This document shows positions 1 through 10,013 of a stretch of 64,000 nucleotides of DNA, one piece after another; within the stretch, counting starts at the first letter, position 1; the number at the start of each line of letters is the position of its first letter. The notes beneath the pieces were generated by a model. It made no database searches. It was not told the origin of the DNA and saw only the letters and a list, made by a program, of their open reading frames with translations. Origin of the DNA: Isoetes taiwanensis (Eukaryota; Streptophyta; Lycopodiopsida; Isoetales; Isoetaceae); the NCBI GenBank assembly GCA_021234155.1, contig JAJEKV010000026.1:3154628-3218627 (forward strand), in the 5' to 3' direction. The position numbers and the translations under genes are program-made.

Positions 1-1689
1 ATCCATCAACGTTGTCAAGTACACACAACATTTATGAATTTACAAGTAATACTAGCACTATTGAAGTTCATTCTATACATAACACGAATGATGGTAACCA
101 TCTCGATGCTGCCTAAAGGTTACCTATCTCATCTTCTTAGCCAAATATGCAAAAGTAGAAGTATAACGCTAGTTTTGTAAGACTTGGGTGATAAAGGCTG
201 TGCGCAATTAGATTTTGGAAATTGTTTTCAATGGCTATGCAGTTGGTCGTTTGGAAATGCCTGTGGCAACACATACATAGACACATGTCATGAATATATT
301 CTTTGTTGAAGACCCAAACTATTATTTCGATTTTTGTCATTATCCAAATGTCTAGAGTCTACAATTAGCACCTTATTCTACTATACATTGTATAACGTTG
401 AGATGGAATCTCTAATGGAGTTTCTGCTTCAGCTATATTGTACATACCTGTTCCAAGAATTGTCACGCTAGAATTATGTTATAGAAGTACAATTAATGCT
501 CACAATGCATATACACAACGATCTTGCTTGATTTGTTGGCACCAAGATGTACTAACACATTGGACTAATTTTAAGTTCTACATTCCAATCCCATTCTTTT
601 AAATGAAGCAACAAATTCAAACGAAAAGCAACCTGCTTTAAATCTCACATATGCCCTTCTAAAATAATGTGCACTACATCCAATTTGACTTTGCGTCTCA
701 ATGGCAATCAATAGATGAACTAATCTTCCAATGTATACTAACTTTTACGTGATTTTAAAAATTCAAATACCATATGTTACTCATGTTATTCAACACTAAG
801 TCGAACCCTACACCTCAAAGGACTTAACCATTCAACACAAACACATGTTAATAAATAATGTTCAAAATCTACATCTAAACATCAAAAAAAAAAGTTACGC
901 ATCACCCTTAACAAAACAAAAAAAAATACACATGAATTGTCAACACGGGATCAGAATAGAAAAACAACATCTTCGTGATATTGGCCACTTACCTCTTTGC
1001 CTTGCAAAAACAAAGACATATGCAACGAAATGATTCATCCATGTTCCTATACTACTTTCAAAATAATTAAATAATTTAAATAATAGATAGATAGATAGTA
1101 TTTTAACGTCACACCACTAGGCAGCATCCAACTGGACATGTGACAACACTACATTGCTTTGTTGGGCCCTGCCCCCAACCACTTTACATTGCGTCTGTGG
1201 GTTTTGACACCCAACAGTTCAAAGTGCGATTCTGGGCAGTCGACCTATAGTTGCTAGACCTAGTGTATTACCACTAGACTAAACGACCAGACGCATGAAG
1301 ATACATTCATAAAGCTTTATTCATAATAGCATTTTGGGGGCAATCCACAGTGCTTTGCACCTTGTTTTGCTAGTGGTGTACAAAAAAACGAAATTCAAGC
1401 ACTAAATCAGCACCTTCATAAGTAACATGTGTGATCAGAGCTTCACATTACCAATATGCTCATTATGTTATATATAACTAAAGAACATCCCAGTATTTTT
1501 TGAAGGGCAATGAAGGGCAAGGGAAGGGCAATGAAGGGTAGCTTGAAGGGCAACCAGCACCCTATGTCCTGGACTGCTTTATTGTACACCACCAATAAAA
1601 AAGACCCGTATGCTGGAACATGTATGATGCCATGATACCATTGCTTTTTGATGAAACATCATTGGCAATATCACCTCTCCCCGCCCTTA
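1..1689. other. AT-rich non-coding stretch
   Basis: I see no supported gene here. Short open frames exist on both strands but none has recognisable composition or splice signals. The stretch holds a short GATA microsatellite near 1085-1100, a tRNA-like segment near 1235-1281 (listed separately), and at about 1500-1560 several short repeats of the type GAAGGGCAA. Similar GGGCAA/GGCCATTAAAGG wording recurs near 43,990-44,060, so this may be the edge of an old repeat. Confidence 0.6.
1200..1292 (-). repeat. tRNA-like segment (SINE head or tRNA relic)
   Basis: On the minus strand this region has an exact RNA polymerase III A box, TAGTCTAGTGG (plus 1271-1281). About 26 bases further on is a near-consensus B box, GGTCGACTGCC (plus 1235-1245; consensus GGTTCRANNCC with one base missing). 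Order and spacing fit a tRNA or a tRNA-derived SINE head. I cannot fold a full acceptor stem and see no poly(A) tail, so a tRNA pseudogene or a decayed SINE is more likely than a working tRNA gene. Confidence 0.4.
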
Positions 1690-2733
1690 AGACGGGTCGA
1701 GGTTTGGGGGCCCTGGCCGCCTCTTTGGCGACTGAATGACTTGGAGCAGTGCGAAGGCATTTTTGGCACGGAACTTGGGTGAAACCTTCAGTCCCCTATC
1801 GATTCTAGCTGCAGAAATCGATTCTTGCCGCTTCAGCGGGCGACCCTTGATAGACACATCGCCTATTTTCGTGGAAGTGGTTACTATGGGTGATGCTCGG
1901 CCCCGCGACTTTGAAAGCTTACACCTTGTGGCCATGAGTCCGCAGCGCTTAGGGCCCGCTGGAGGGGTAAGAGAGATCGCTGGTTCGCCAGATGGAACGC
2001 GTCAGAGCAACCTGATGCGCATACCGGGCAAGCGCCGCCGATCGTCGTGACAAACTGCGGGAGTACCTAGATGCTTGTTTCCTTGGCAAGCTCGGGACCC
2101 CATTGCTCTAGAGCAGGTCAAAATGGCCCATTACAAGAAGCACATCAACCCCCAGTGTTAGCCCCGGGCCCACGGCTCTACTGCGTTCCCAAATGCCCAA
2201 AAAAGCGCCAGACTCATTGCCTCCATTCGCATTGGTGCCCACCATCTTCGCGATCGAGACGGGCGGTGGATTGGGGAGCCCCGCCAGACAGCGCTCTGCC
2301 GGGCTTTGTCAAACGGGTGCCATTGAGGATGAGTCTCACACTTTCCAGAGTTGCCCGCCGTTCATGCGATCCGGGCGGATCACGCCCCTTAGTACGGGCC
2401 GGACGTGCCCTTTGCATTTGCCGATGAACACACCAAGATGCGTGCCTCGGGGTCATACATCCAGAGGTACTGACCTGCGAGAGTCACCTTTGCCCCCGCC
2501 CTGGTTGTCCACCGACTAGGCACTACGGGGGTGGTGCATGATCAGATATATTGGGATGTTTTACGCATTTTATATGATTAGCACGCTTTGTCGGCTTGTC
2601 GCCACCTCGAAACCCTTCGGCGGGGGGTTTTAATCCGGGCAGTAATCCGCTTGCTGCGTTTTTGTATTGGGTCCCATAGACCGATTGGTCTCCGTGGACG
2701 ATAAAAGTACCTTCCTTCCTTCCTTCCTTCCTT
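1690..2733 (+). mobile_element. LINE family A, copy 1: 3' end only, decayed
   Basis: This GC-rich island in AT-rich DNA reads, through several frameshifts, as the C-terminal end of a non-LTR retrotransposon ORF2. Recognisable pieces, in order, are GVKPSVPYRI (about 1790), LPLQRAT-like (about 1835), VVTMGDARP (about 1880), RWRGKRDRWFARW (about 1960), and a zinc-knuckle-like end around LCQTGAIEDE (2305-2340). The same order of motifs occurs in the minus-strand copy at 40,831-43,140. The 3' untranslated part (about 2608-2708) also matches that copy, including an AACCC-TTCG hairpin and the terminal GATAAAA. The element ends in a (CCTT)n microsatellite (2710-2733), as in LINEs with non-poly(A) tails. 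The 5' part is missing and no target duplication was found. Confidence 0.8.
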
Positions 2734-2769
2734 GGCACTCACTCAAATACAACCCACTAGCCGACATTG

Positions 2770-2822
2770 TTTAGGGATAAGGGATTTAGGGTTAAGGAAA
2801 TTTTAGGGTTTTAGGGTTTGTA
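2770..2822 (+). repeat. degenerate plant telomere-like repeats
   Basis: Six or so interrupted units of TTTAGGG/TTAGGG type follow directly after the LINE 3' end. They are too degenerate and too short to be a telomere. They are probably an interstitial relic or a telo-box cluster. Confidence 0.6.
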
Positions 2823-4019
2823 TGTTTAGATAGAATATCATGGCTTTGTTTCAAATGAACTTACATCCTTTGAACATGAAGACAATTTCAATGATTTGCT
2901 TCCATTCCACATTTGCCCGCGGCTAATGCCAGTCATCCCTAAACATTAAACCTTTCATAATAGACACTCCATCACATTTACAAACACGGTTACATTTACA
3001 TATTTTATTCCACATTTTTTATGTGAGAATGACTTCTAGATATATACTGGACATGCAAATCTTGAATTACTTATGATGCAAGAAAAATTTCTCATGCACC
3101 AAAAGTTAACCATACTTTTGCATATTTGTCACACTCCAACTCGGGTATGTATTTTACATCATGCCCTTACTAGCCTAGAAGAAACCTCTAGGAATATGGT
3201 AGCACAATATTACTTTTGCCAGACAAGCCTATGTACTGTTCAACCCCTCAATTGAAAATGCCATTTATAATCAAAAGTTCTCTCGCCAACTCCTATGAAT
3301 ACAAAAGCAATCATCATCGTATTGTTGGCTTCACATCACAAGCATGCACACAATTTTAGATCTCGACTTTTGTGTTCATGCATGCATGGGTATGTGCGAG
3401 TGTGCGCGTGTGTTTTGGTGTAAATTTCTCTTTATTTATATTTCTTTATAAACATGGACAAAATTGCTAAAAAAAAGTGAGTAATAACGTGCTAACTTTG
3501 TTTGCATCTTTAAAGCTTTTCGTGACGATGTCCCATTTGTTTGCAGCCCGAACTTGTGGAGCTGTGGCAGGTTAGCGCTTAGGTCTTTACAATAATATAT
3601 GCTATATGCTTCTCATCCTTATTGTTGTAGGAATTGCATGCCGCACACCCTAGATCTTCATACATCTTTCACCTCCCAATTACACATATCCCAATTACAC
3701 TCTATATCTTCATACATGTTCCACCTCTCAACTACACAATAAATACAAAATTTCACTGCACTTCACTCACAATTTGAGATTTTGGCTTTGTGAAAATCCA
3801 TAGTAGATGAAAAAACACCTACTACTGTTTTCAATTCGTAATTGACTAACACCCTAAACCTATGATACCTATATACTCCATGACATTAATATATTCATCC
3901 CATCTATCTGTTCCATTCCATCCTTTCCTTGATATTCTACCTATTACATTGTACCAATAGTCCATTCCATTCTATCTATGCATTTCATTGCCTCTATCTA
4001 TTCTGCCGTCAATGGTTAA
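2823..4019. other. AT-rich DNA upstream of a Helitron terminus
   Basis: No gene is seen. The right end of this stretch should be the body of the Helitron that terminates at 4049, but no Rep/helicase coding sequence is visible. If it is a Helitron, it is non-autonomous. A CATTCCAT/TCTATC-rich pyrimidine tract lies at about 3890-4000. Confidence 0.5.
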
Positions 4020-4049
4020 TGCCCGGCATCGCCGGGCACACGTTTCTAG
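4020..4049 (+). mobile_element. Helitron 3' terminus (plus orientation)
   Basis: The sequence has a perfect 8-bp stem and 3-base loop (TGCCCGGC-ATC-GCCGGGCA, 4020-4038). Eight bases later comes CTAG (4046-4049), followed by T. This is the classical Helitron end: hairpin, short spacer, CTAG, inserted before T. The element body would lie to the left. Its 5' TC end was not located. Confidence 0.7.
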
Positions 4050-4111
4050 TCTTTAATATATAAATGCATACATGATTCATAGATTATAGTCAGAAGTGCT
4101 TATATGGTGAT

Positions 4112-4354
4112 TCACTCATCATCATTATCTGTTGTGGTGATCCCACTTATCTCATAGCTATTGCGCTCAGGAAGCCAAATAAGATGGATCATAACACGAG
4201 TTAGCCCGGGGCAACGAATCTCAGCACCATTTGCTTTGGATTGCAGATAGGGATCAAGAAGAATAGCCCTTATAGAGCAACCGATGAGATCATTGTAGCT
4301 CATTGAGCACTTGATCGCCTCGATGTGGTGAACAGAAGAAGGCGAATAATCCAT
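4112..4354 (-). CDS. small conserved protein, paralogue 1 (80 aa)
   Basis: Function and family are not recognised. The 80-residue protein aligns along its length with two neighbours at 4604-4846 and 5072-5320. Shared features are an internal Met around residue 18 (MSYNDL), a Cys a few residues on, LDP-[YW]-LQSKA-[ND]-G in the middle, LTRV-x-IHL-x-WLP (about residues 51-61), YE-[IL]-x-GIT, and an acidic C-terminus ending DDE. There is no signal peptide or membrane segment. A TATA box (plus 4390-4398) lies about 36 bp upstream of the first ATG. The frame is open, and conservation is at protein level between diverged copies, which argues for a real gene. Confidence 0.7.
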   Translation of the reverse strand: MDYSPSSVHHIEAIKCSMSYNDLIGCSIRAILLDPYLQSKANGAEIRCPGLTRVMIHLIWLPERNSYEISGITTTDNDDE

Positions 4355-4389
4355 GGGAGATGAATGACCTCTTTCGCCGAATGGAGCTG

Positions 4390-4398
4390 CTTTTATAG
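4390..4398 (-). promoter_or_regulatory. TATA box of small paralogue 1
   Basis: CTATAAAAG on the minus strand. The flanking sequence (TTCACTATAAAAGCAGCT and an AATTATTGATGTGAATTATTGG-like block upstream) is repeated nearly unchanged before paralogue 2. The two genes were therefore duplicated with their promoters. Confidence 0.65.
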
Positions 4399-4603
4399 TG
4401 AAGTGAAATTATTGATGTGAATTATTGGTGTACATTGTAGCCCCATTATTGAGCGTGTACAAGTATCATGTACACGTACAAGTATGAAATATGTAATTAC
4501 TCAGGTTCGATACATCAAATAATATTCATTAAGCTTATACATACTTACATACTTCATATGTCATTATTATTTATCCTTAACAGGTACACAAGTCATCACT
4601 GAT

Positions 4604-4846
4604 TCACTCATCATCAACACCTGCTGAGGTGATGCCATTCAGCTCATAGATCTCCTGATCAGGAAGCCAATAAAGGTGGATCACAACACGAGTGAGCTTC
4701 CTGCAACCACTCGCAGGACCATCTGCTTTGGACTGCAGCCATGGATCAAGTTTGACACCATTTCTCACGCATTCACACAGATCATTGTAGCTCATGTAGT
4801 ACTTGATGGATCGGATGTGCTCCGGACGATCAGGCAAGGAAGCCAT
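4604..4846 (-). CDS. small conserved protein, paralogue 2 (80 aa)
   Basis: This is the same unrecognised family and the same length as the gene at 4112-4354, in the same orientation, 249 bp upstream of it. Conserved parts are MSYNDL (residues 18-23), LDPWLQSKADG, LTRVVIHLYWLP, YEL-x-GIT and the DDE end. The two differ at many positions between these blocks, so the duplication is old. Its TATA box (plus 4870-4878) is only about 24 bp before the first ATG. Transcription may therefore start at or just past that ATG, and translation could begin at the conserved internal Met 18. No function is inferred. Confidence 0.7.
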   Translation of the reverse strand: MASLPDRPEHIRSIKYYMSYNDLCECVRNGVKLDPWLQSKADGPASGCRKLTRVVIHLYWLPDQEIYELNGITSAGVDDE

Positions 4847-4869
4847 GGGAGATGAATGACTCTAAGCTG

Positions 4870-4878
4870 CTTTTATAG
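4870..4878 (-). promoter_or_regulatory. TATA box of small paralogue 2
   Basis: CTATAAAAG on the minus strand sits inside the same duplicated promoter block found upstream of paralogue 1. The unusually short distance to the annotated ATG bears on the start-codon question. Confidence 0.6.
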
Positions 4879-5019
4879 TGAAGTAAAATTATTGATGTGA
4901 ATTATTGGTGTTCATTGCTATTATACGAGTACCATACAAGTATGTATATGATCCAATAATTTCTATGTATATACCATCAATAATTTTGGTGGGTATATAC
5001 CATCAATAATTTTGGTGGG

Positions 5020-5027
5020 TATAAATA
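5020..5027 (+). promoter_or_regulatory. TATA box of small paralogue 3
   Basis: TATAAATA lies about 45 bp before the ATG at 5072. It falls just after a 26-bp direct repeat (ACCATCAATAATTTTGGTGGGT-like, at about 4972-5020). The divergent pair at 4846 (minus) and 5072 (plus) shares this 225-bp intergenic region. Confidence 0.55.
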
Positions 5028-5071
5028 TACATCAAATTGCCGAGTGCAGCAATATTGGCCTCCGTCTAGCC

Positions 5072-5320
5072 ATGTGGTCTCATTCTGGTCCTGAACGTGA
5101 TTCCATTACCTGCAAGATGAATCACGAAAACTTCAAGCAGTGCCGCGAGCGAGAAATACCCATGGAAGACTGGATGACCACTGTCGCTCTCAATCCTCGC
5201 CATTATCCTGATCCCTTCGATGTTATCATCCATCTGATATGGAATAGAGAGCATCAAATGTACATGATAGAAAAGATCGCTGGGGTGCCTGGTGACAATG
5301 ACTCAGAAGAGTCCCCCTAA
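5072..5320 (+). CDS. small conserved protein, diverged paralogue 3 (82 aa)
   Basis: The reading frame is open further upstream, but the first ATG is at 5072. It gives 82 residues, matching the 80 of the two minus-strand relatives. It aligns through an internal Met (KMNHENF, versus MSYNDL), a Cys, the VIIHLIW block (versus VMIHLIW and VVIHLYW), an aromatic-rich YMIEKI (versus YEISGI), and an acidic tail (GDNDSEE). It lies head to head with paralogue 2. The family is not recognised. It looks intact, and it is more diverged than the other two are from each other. Confidence 0.65.
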   Translation: MWSHSGPERDSITCKMNHENFKQCREREIPMEDWMTTVALNPRHYPDPFDVIIHLIWNREHQMYMIEKIAGVPGDNDSEESP

Positions 5321-5370
5321 ATCAATACTTGTCATCTGGATCATCTTGTCAATACTTGTTTGAAGAGTTC

Positions 5371-5427
5371 ATGATCGAAAGGATCTCTCGAGCGCCTTCT
5401 GCTGGTTCTATTGATTCAGAAGAATAA
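5371..5427 (+). pseudogene. partial fourth copy: C-terminal end of the small gene family
   Basis: The frame reads MIERISRAPSAGSIDSEE and then stops. This parallels the C-terminus of the gene just upstream (YMIEKIAGVP...NDSEE). Only the last ~18 codons remain, 50 bp after the stop of paralogue 3, so it is a 3'-end duplicate without the conserved IHLIW core. Confidence 0.6.
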
Positions 5428-5511
5428 TAGTAGAAGAATAATAGTACTTGTCATCTTGTTGTAATCCGGTTGTGTTAGTACACAACAAGTATACATAACC
5501 TTTTGTAATAC

Positions 5512-5608
5512 ACATAACCATACTATAAGTATTGAGGTATACATAACCATACTATAAGTATTGAGGTACACATAACCATACTATATGTATTGAGGTATAC
5601 ATAACCCT
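5512..5608 (+). repeat. 29-bp minisatellite, three copies plus a partial
   Basis: ACATAACCATACTATAAGTA begins units at 5512, 5541 and 5570, with a partial at 5599. The copies are nearly identical. Confidence 0.85.
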
Positions 5609-5639
5609 CCAAGGTATACTATATAAAAATTATTCCAAC

Positions 5640-5945
5640 TTGTCTTCAGAATTCCAAATTTAATGAAACTCTGCTTTATGAGAAGTAGCAGTCTGCCTCC
5701 AATAGTACCATCATGTAGGAGAAGATATTGAGGAAGCTGTTGCTAGTACCTACCTTGTAGTGAAGAGGGCAGCTAACTCTTATAGTACCCTTCATGAAGG
5801 GAAGATGCTGAGAAGGCTATTGAATCGAATTTACTTCTTCTAAATGTCATTAAAGTCTGAGCAGTTAAGCATGGGAAGTGCTTTTCTGTCTTGGGCATGA
5901 CTGTATGTAAATTTTTTCATCAATAGAAAATACAGACTCTTACCT

Positions 5946-5973
<28 letters not shown>
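5640..5973 (+). mobile_element. retroposon 3' tail with 26-base poly(A)
   Basis: A non-coding tail ends in CAGACTCTTACCTTC followed by 26 A residues (5948-5973). The CCTTCAA just before the A-run is also seen before the A-tails of the L1-type LINE (39,841) and the SINE (35,254, minus strand). It contains two imperfect ~90-bp-spaced copies of an AGTACC...GAAGATGCTGAG-like block. The 5' limit is uncertain and I found no target duplication. It is probably a 5'-truncated L1-type copy. Confidence 0.55.
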
Positions 5974-5976
<3 letters not shown>

Positions 5977-6474
5977 TACATGCTTTTAACAAAGCTCATC
6001 CAACATCATCAGCTACTCACTACATGGTACTATGCTATGTAATAAAACAAGGTTCTAAATGAAAAGCACTTATTTAAGAAGTGGGTTTGAAAGATTCCTT
6101 TATAAAAATTGAAAAAACTTGAAAAAAACACACAAAAAGAGGAGCAAAATAGATTGTTGAGCACTTAGCGTTCGGAATACCCCCAAAAAAGTAACATTTT
6201 TGAAGCTTTTTCATTTTTAAAGAGGGCAAAAAAAAAAAAAAATGCTTGTTTTAAGGAGAGAAACACTAGTTTTAAAAACTCAATAAGTACTTATTGTTGA
6301 AAATAGAAGGAAATATAGTTTGTCTTTTTGCACGCTTAATATAAGTACTACTAAAATCAAACATATAAAAGACAAAGAGTGTGAAATCATGGAGCAAGAA
6401 AGAGTTGTTCTAATTAACCATTGTTGAAGACACAAAGCTTTGAGTTTAATAATTTTCATAAATATATATTATAA

Positions 6475-6510
6475 CTAGTAATGGTGCCCAGCGTTGCTGG
6501 GCATAAGTTA
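6475..6510 (-). mobile_element. Helitron 3' terminus (minus orientation)
   Basis: Read on the minus strand, a perfect 8-bp stem with a 3-base loop (TGCCCAGC-AAC-GCTGGGCA, plus 6485-6503) is followed by CCATTACTAG and T, the standard Helitron end. The body would extend to higher coordinates. A decayed second copy of the hairpin (GCTCAGTGATGCTGGGCA) lies at about 6590-6607, suggesting nested or tandem Helitron ends. No helicase gene is visible. Confidence 0.72.
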
Positions 6511-8345
6511 AGAACGTGTAAGTGATATTCAAGAGAATGAATGAGATGCTTTAATGGATTGGTTTTAGCTCATTATTCCTTAATCAATAAGCTCAGTGAT
6601 GCTGGGCATAATTTGGTAACTTGCAAATGTTGGGAACTTTTCATTGCATTGATATAACTTGCAAATGTTGGAAACTTGTAATTGCATTTCTTTGATATAA
6701 CTAAGGGTTCTTTGGCCTTCTCCAAGTTTGGCATGTACCACGATGATGGCAAACCCTATATGTTCCCTTGGGGGTTATCAACATTTAAGCATATTGTCAA
6801 TAGTAGGCTTTTGAAACTATTGTATAGTTTGATATATGCAAATGAAAATAGTATTAAACATTGTGTGTTTCTTTTAAAATTTAACATTATATTGTGTATA
6901 CATTCCTTGATCCATGAAGGTCACTTAGGACCGAGCAAACATCTTGTTTTGTGGCAATTTAGTTGTCTCATTTATACCTTTTAAACCATACCTTGCAATT
7001 AGAATTATTGTTGCATTGCTTGGGTATCACCAAATATATGAGTGGCATTTTATGCCCATGCCATAAGGAACCAACTAACGATCTTTTTAAGTCTTGACTG
7101 TTTTAAAAAGGTAATTGTTCTTTGTGAATTGGATTCTTCATGCTATAAATGTGCCATAAATGTGCTAGCAACTAACGATCTTTTTAATTTTTTTAAAAAG
7201 GTTATTGTTCTTTGTGAATTGGATTCTTCATGCTATAAATGTGCTAGCTAAATGGTTTTCTTTTAACACACATATGGAGCATATAGTATCTGTGTGTCAT
7301 ATTGTAACTATGTGCTTCATGCTATAAATGTGCTAGCTAAATGGTTTTCTTTTAACACACATATGGAGCACATAGTATCTGTGTGTCATATTGTAACTAT
7401 GTACAGGATCACAGCCAAGGAAAACAAAATCTAAGCCATGAATTAGATGAAGATCTTTCTTACTACAAAAGGAAATCACATCCTTGTGTAACTGTTTCAT
7501 GTATTGAAATTATGATGGATCATGCAATCCAATATCTTTTATTGCATATAAGCTCCAAATAATTAAAATGACATCTATGAGGGTCCCCTGCTCTTATCAC
7601 AAATTTCCAATGCATTATTTTTTGCAGAATGGAGAACATACGCCAGTACTATCATGAGCATGCAACAAATAGACATGCTTAGAAGAAACAACAGGCAGCT
7701 CTAAAATGTTTTAAATTTCCTCTAGAAAAGAGAGCCATGAGTTTTAATGAGCCTGAAGAATGTTCTAGATTTAAAGTCCTGTGAAACCATACAGACCCAA
7801 TCTCTGGGACCCTCAATCTTTCCATCTTAATCTCTTGATCCATGTGGGCAGTTTAATTCCATCATTTCTAGAATTCAAGTCTCCCAATGTGATTTTCGTT
7901 TGCAATCTGCAGTAGAAACCGTTATCATGTTGTCTTTCATGGGGCGCTACATAGAAACGTAGAGTTCTAAATGTCATTGCATGCTAGGAAGATCTGCAGA
8001 GGGAAAGAGAAAGTAAGTAATATGTTCTCTTATCTAACTGCAACTTTATATCTACGCCTGCAGGTAGCATGTCCCAATATCAGATATTTAGATATTATCA
8101 TTCCTTGCTTTGGTGTTGTATGCCAAGCTCTCTAGCAGACATGAAAAAGACTGGCCTACATCCTCCAATAACAAAACATGATAGGAGATATGTCTGGCTC
8201 GTTCTATAAGGAACTGCAGGCTTGCAAATTTTACTTTTGTTTACTTTAAGATGCAATGGCTTTGAATGGTGTACATCATCCTCATAAGCATCGCTAGCAT
8301 TTTCCGAATAGCAACCCCGAAGCACCATTAGCATTTTTGAACTAA
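6511..8345. other. non-coding DNA with local duplications
   Basis: No supported gene. It includes an approximately 40-bp duplication at 6616-6700 (ATAACTTGCAAATGTTGG twice) and the tandem duplications listed at 7072-7403. Part of it should be the body of the minus-strand Helitron ending at 6475. Confidence 0.5.
7072..7403 (+). repeat. two overlapping tandem duplications (97 and 89 bp periods)
   Basis: CAACTAACGATCTTTTTAA starts units at 7072 and 7169. CTTCATGCTATAAATGTGCT starts units at 7226 and 7315, ending near 7403. The copies are almost identical, so these are recent slippage or unequal-exchange events. Confidence 0.85.
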
Positions 8346-8351
8346 CAATTT

Positions 8352-8752
8352 AAAGTGCACTCAAGGGGTCTGTTCTGTTGTTTTAAGCACTACATTATTT
8401 CCAGCAGCAACTTTCATAAACAACTTTGAAAGTAGAAAATTCCATGGTATTATTTGACTTGCTATTCCAATTGGTTCTTGGAGAATATGGCCTTGAAATG
8501 TTCCATCAATTCTACAGTAGAACCACACACCTTACAATATAACCTGCATATGATAAACACATGAATGAATCACATACATTAAGTTATAAATGAGTAAACA
8601 GTATATTGAAGAAAGACCTGAATGTGCTCAGTATTTTGATGGAGCCCAGAAGGTCTAAATAGCTTGGCCACGTCAATTGGTTTTCCATTGTCTAAGCAAG
8701 TTCATCTGTGTTCTGCTCCAACAGGTGTGCAAATTTAAAAAGAAAGCGCCCC
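8352..8752 (-). pseudogene. aldehyde dehydrogenase (family 2-like) fragment
   Basis: Two separated minus-strand pieces match the N-terminal third of NAD-dependent aldehyde dehydrogenases. The first (plus about 8752-8640) reads FKFAHLLEQNTDELA and, after a frame change and a small deletion, LDNGKPIDVAKLF. It corresponds to the family's LL-[KR]-FADLLE..ELA.LE..DNGKP region. The second (plus about 8530-8352) reads [18 protein letters not shown] and then [12 protein letters not shown]. This matches the cofactor-binding EPIGV..QIIPWNFP and GNTVVLK..EQTPLSA motifs. The catalytic Cys and Glu regions are absent and the frame is broken, so this is a relic. Confidence 0.8.
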
Positions 8753-8769
8753 CCTTTGCTCAACATGCT

Positions 8770-10013
8770 TCCCTGTCATGCGTAAACTAAATGAAAATGC
8801 ATTTTAAATGCTTGCGCAAGTATATTCTACAGTACTTACCGCTACTTTGAGGTTAAAAATTGCGAGGGATTGAAGAATAGATTGAAGAATAGACCTTTCA
8901 GTTTTCTCAGAGCATGCATGAAATTTCCATTCAATCAGAGGGAGTGTTTTTTGCAGTAGTTACAAAGCAGTAGCTACCTGGAAGAAGATAATGTAGACAA
9001 AGTGAATCAGTGGATCTAGAAATTCGACATACACCTTTGAAACGCAAGGAGACAATATACTCTTAGAAAGGAAACATGAACTGTAGAACCCAGAACAAAA
9101 TACGTCTCATCTTGCTCCAATATGCAAATTCAACTACGCTAATAAATCTTAGTTTTGAAAATAATGTAAAACATATTTAGCATGCAAGAAATAGATCCAA
9201 AACTGGAAAACAAATCCTCACTGGAAGATGCTTGCCAAATGGTTTTGTAACGGTATATGGCAGTCTCTAATTTGCACGAAGAATGGACTATCTTCTGTAT
9301 GCCCAATTGATCTAGGATTTCCTGTTATAGCATTCTCTGAATATTCCTGTGTTGTTCTTCCCATCCAGCTCTAAGCTACTGCAAGTTTATCTATGCAAGG
9401 AGAACACACTTCCTAAGAGGCCCATTCCCATCCATCAGAACCGTCCTCCCAGCTTTCTTATGCTGTTATGGGGCTCCATTCAGAGTGATTAAGTCAGCAT
9501 TTGAAGGTCATCTGAGATATTCCTTTGTATGTATTTATGACTTGCAGTTCTCTGAGTGCTCCAACCAGCAGCTATTTTCACACCAATTTTACAACTTTTC
9601 ACCATTTGTAGCTAAAAACTAAGGCATTGGTGAAGGCCTGGCTATCAGGATTGGTTAAGAACAGATGGCCGCAATCCAAAACTTGTATCACTGTTTGCAG
9701 AGAGATCCGAACCTCTCTTTCTGCTTAATATAGAATCTAGCTGATGCTGGGCCGCAAACAGAGGATGCCACCATAGCTCCGCACCGTCCAAAACCTCTCC
9801 AAACAAAGAGATAAAAAGAGAAGAAATCTTCATCGTGCATTGTCGATGGACCTCGATTTAGGGCGTGATCTCCACCGTCAAATCAAAGATAAAATCTGGG
9901 CCGCCCAAATTAGGGCGCGATGCACTACACACTTACGTTAAAACATTATAATATAAGATTCTTAGCACAGTTTACAATGAAAGTAGAGGCACTCACACAA
10001 TCAAATAATTATA
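8770..10013. other. no supported gene
   Basis: The minus strand holds short open stretches with plausible splice donors (for example a GTAAGTAC donor at plus 8831-8839), but I recognise nothing coding. A 62-codon minus-strand frame at 9645-9833 has no recognised motif. A 12-bp tandem duplication (ATTGAAGAATAG) lies at about 8870-8893. Confidence 0.4.

Noticed and set aside
2770-2822. True telomere or chromosome end
   Set aside because: The repeats are few, degenerate and flanked by ordinary DNA on both sides.
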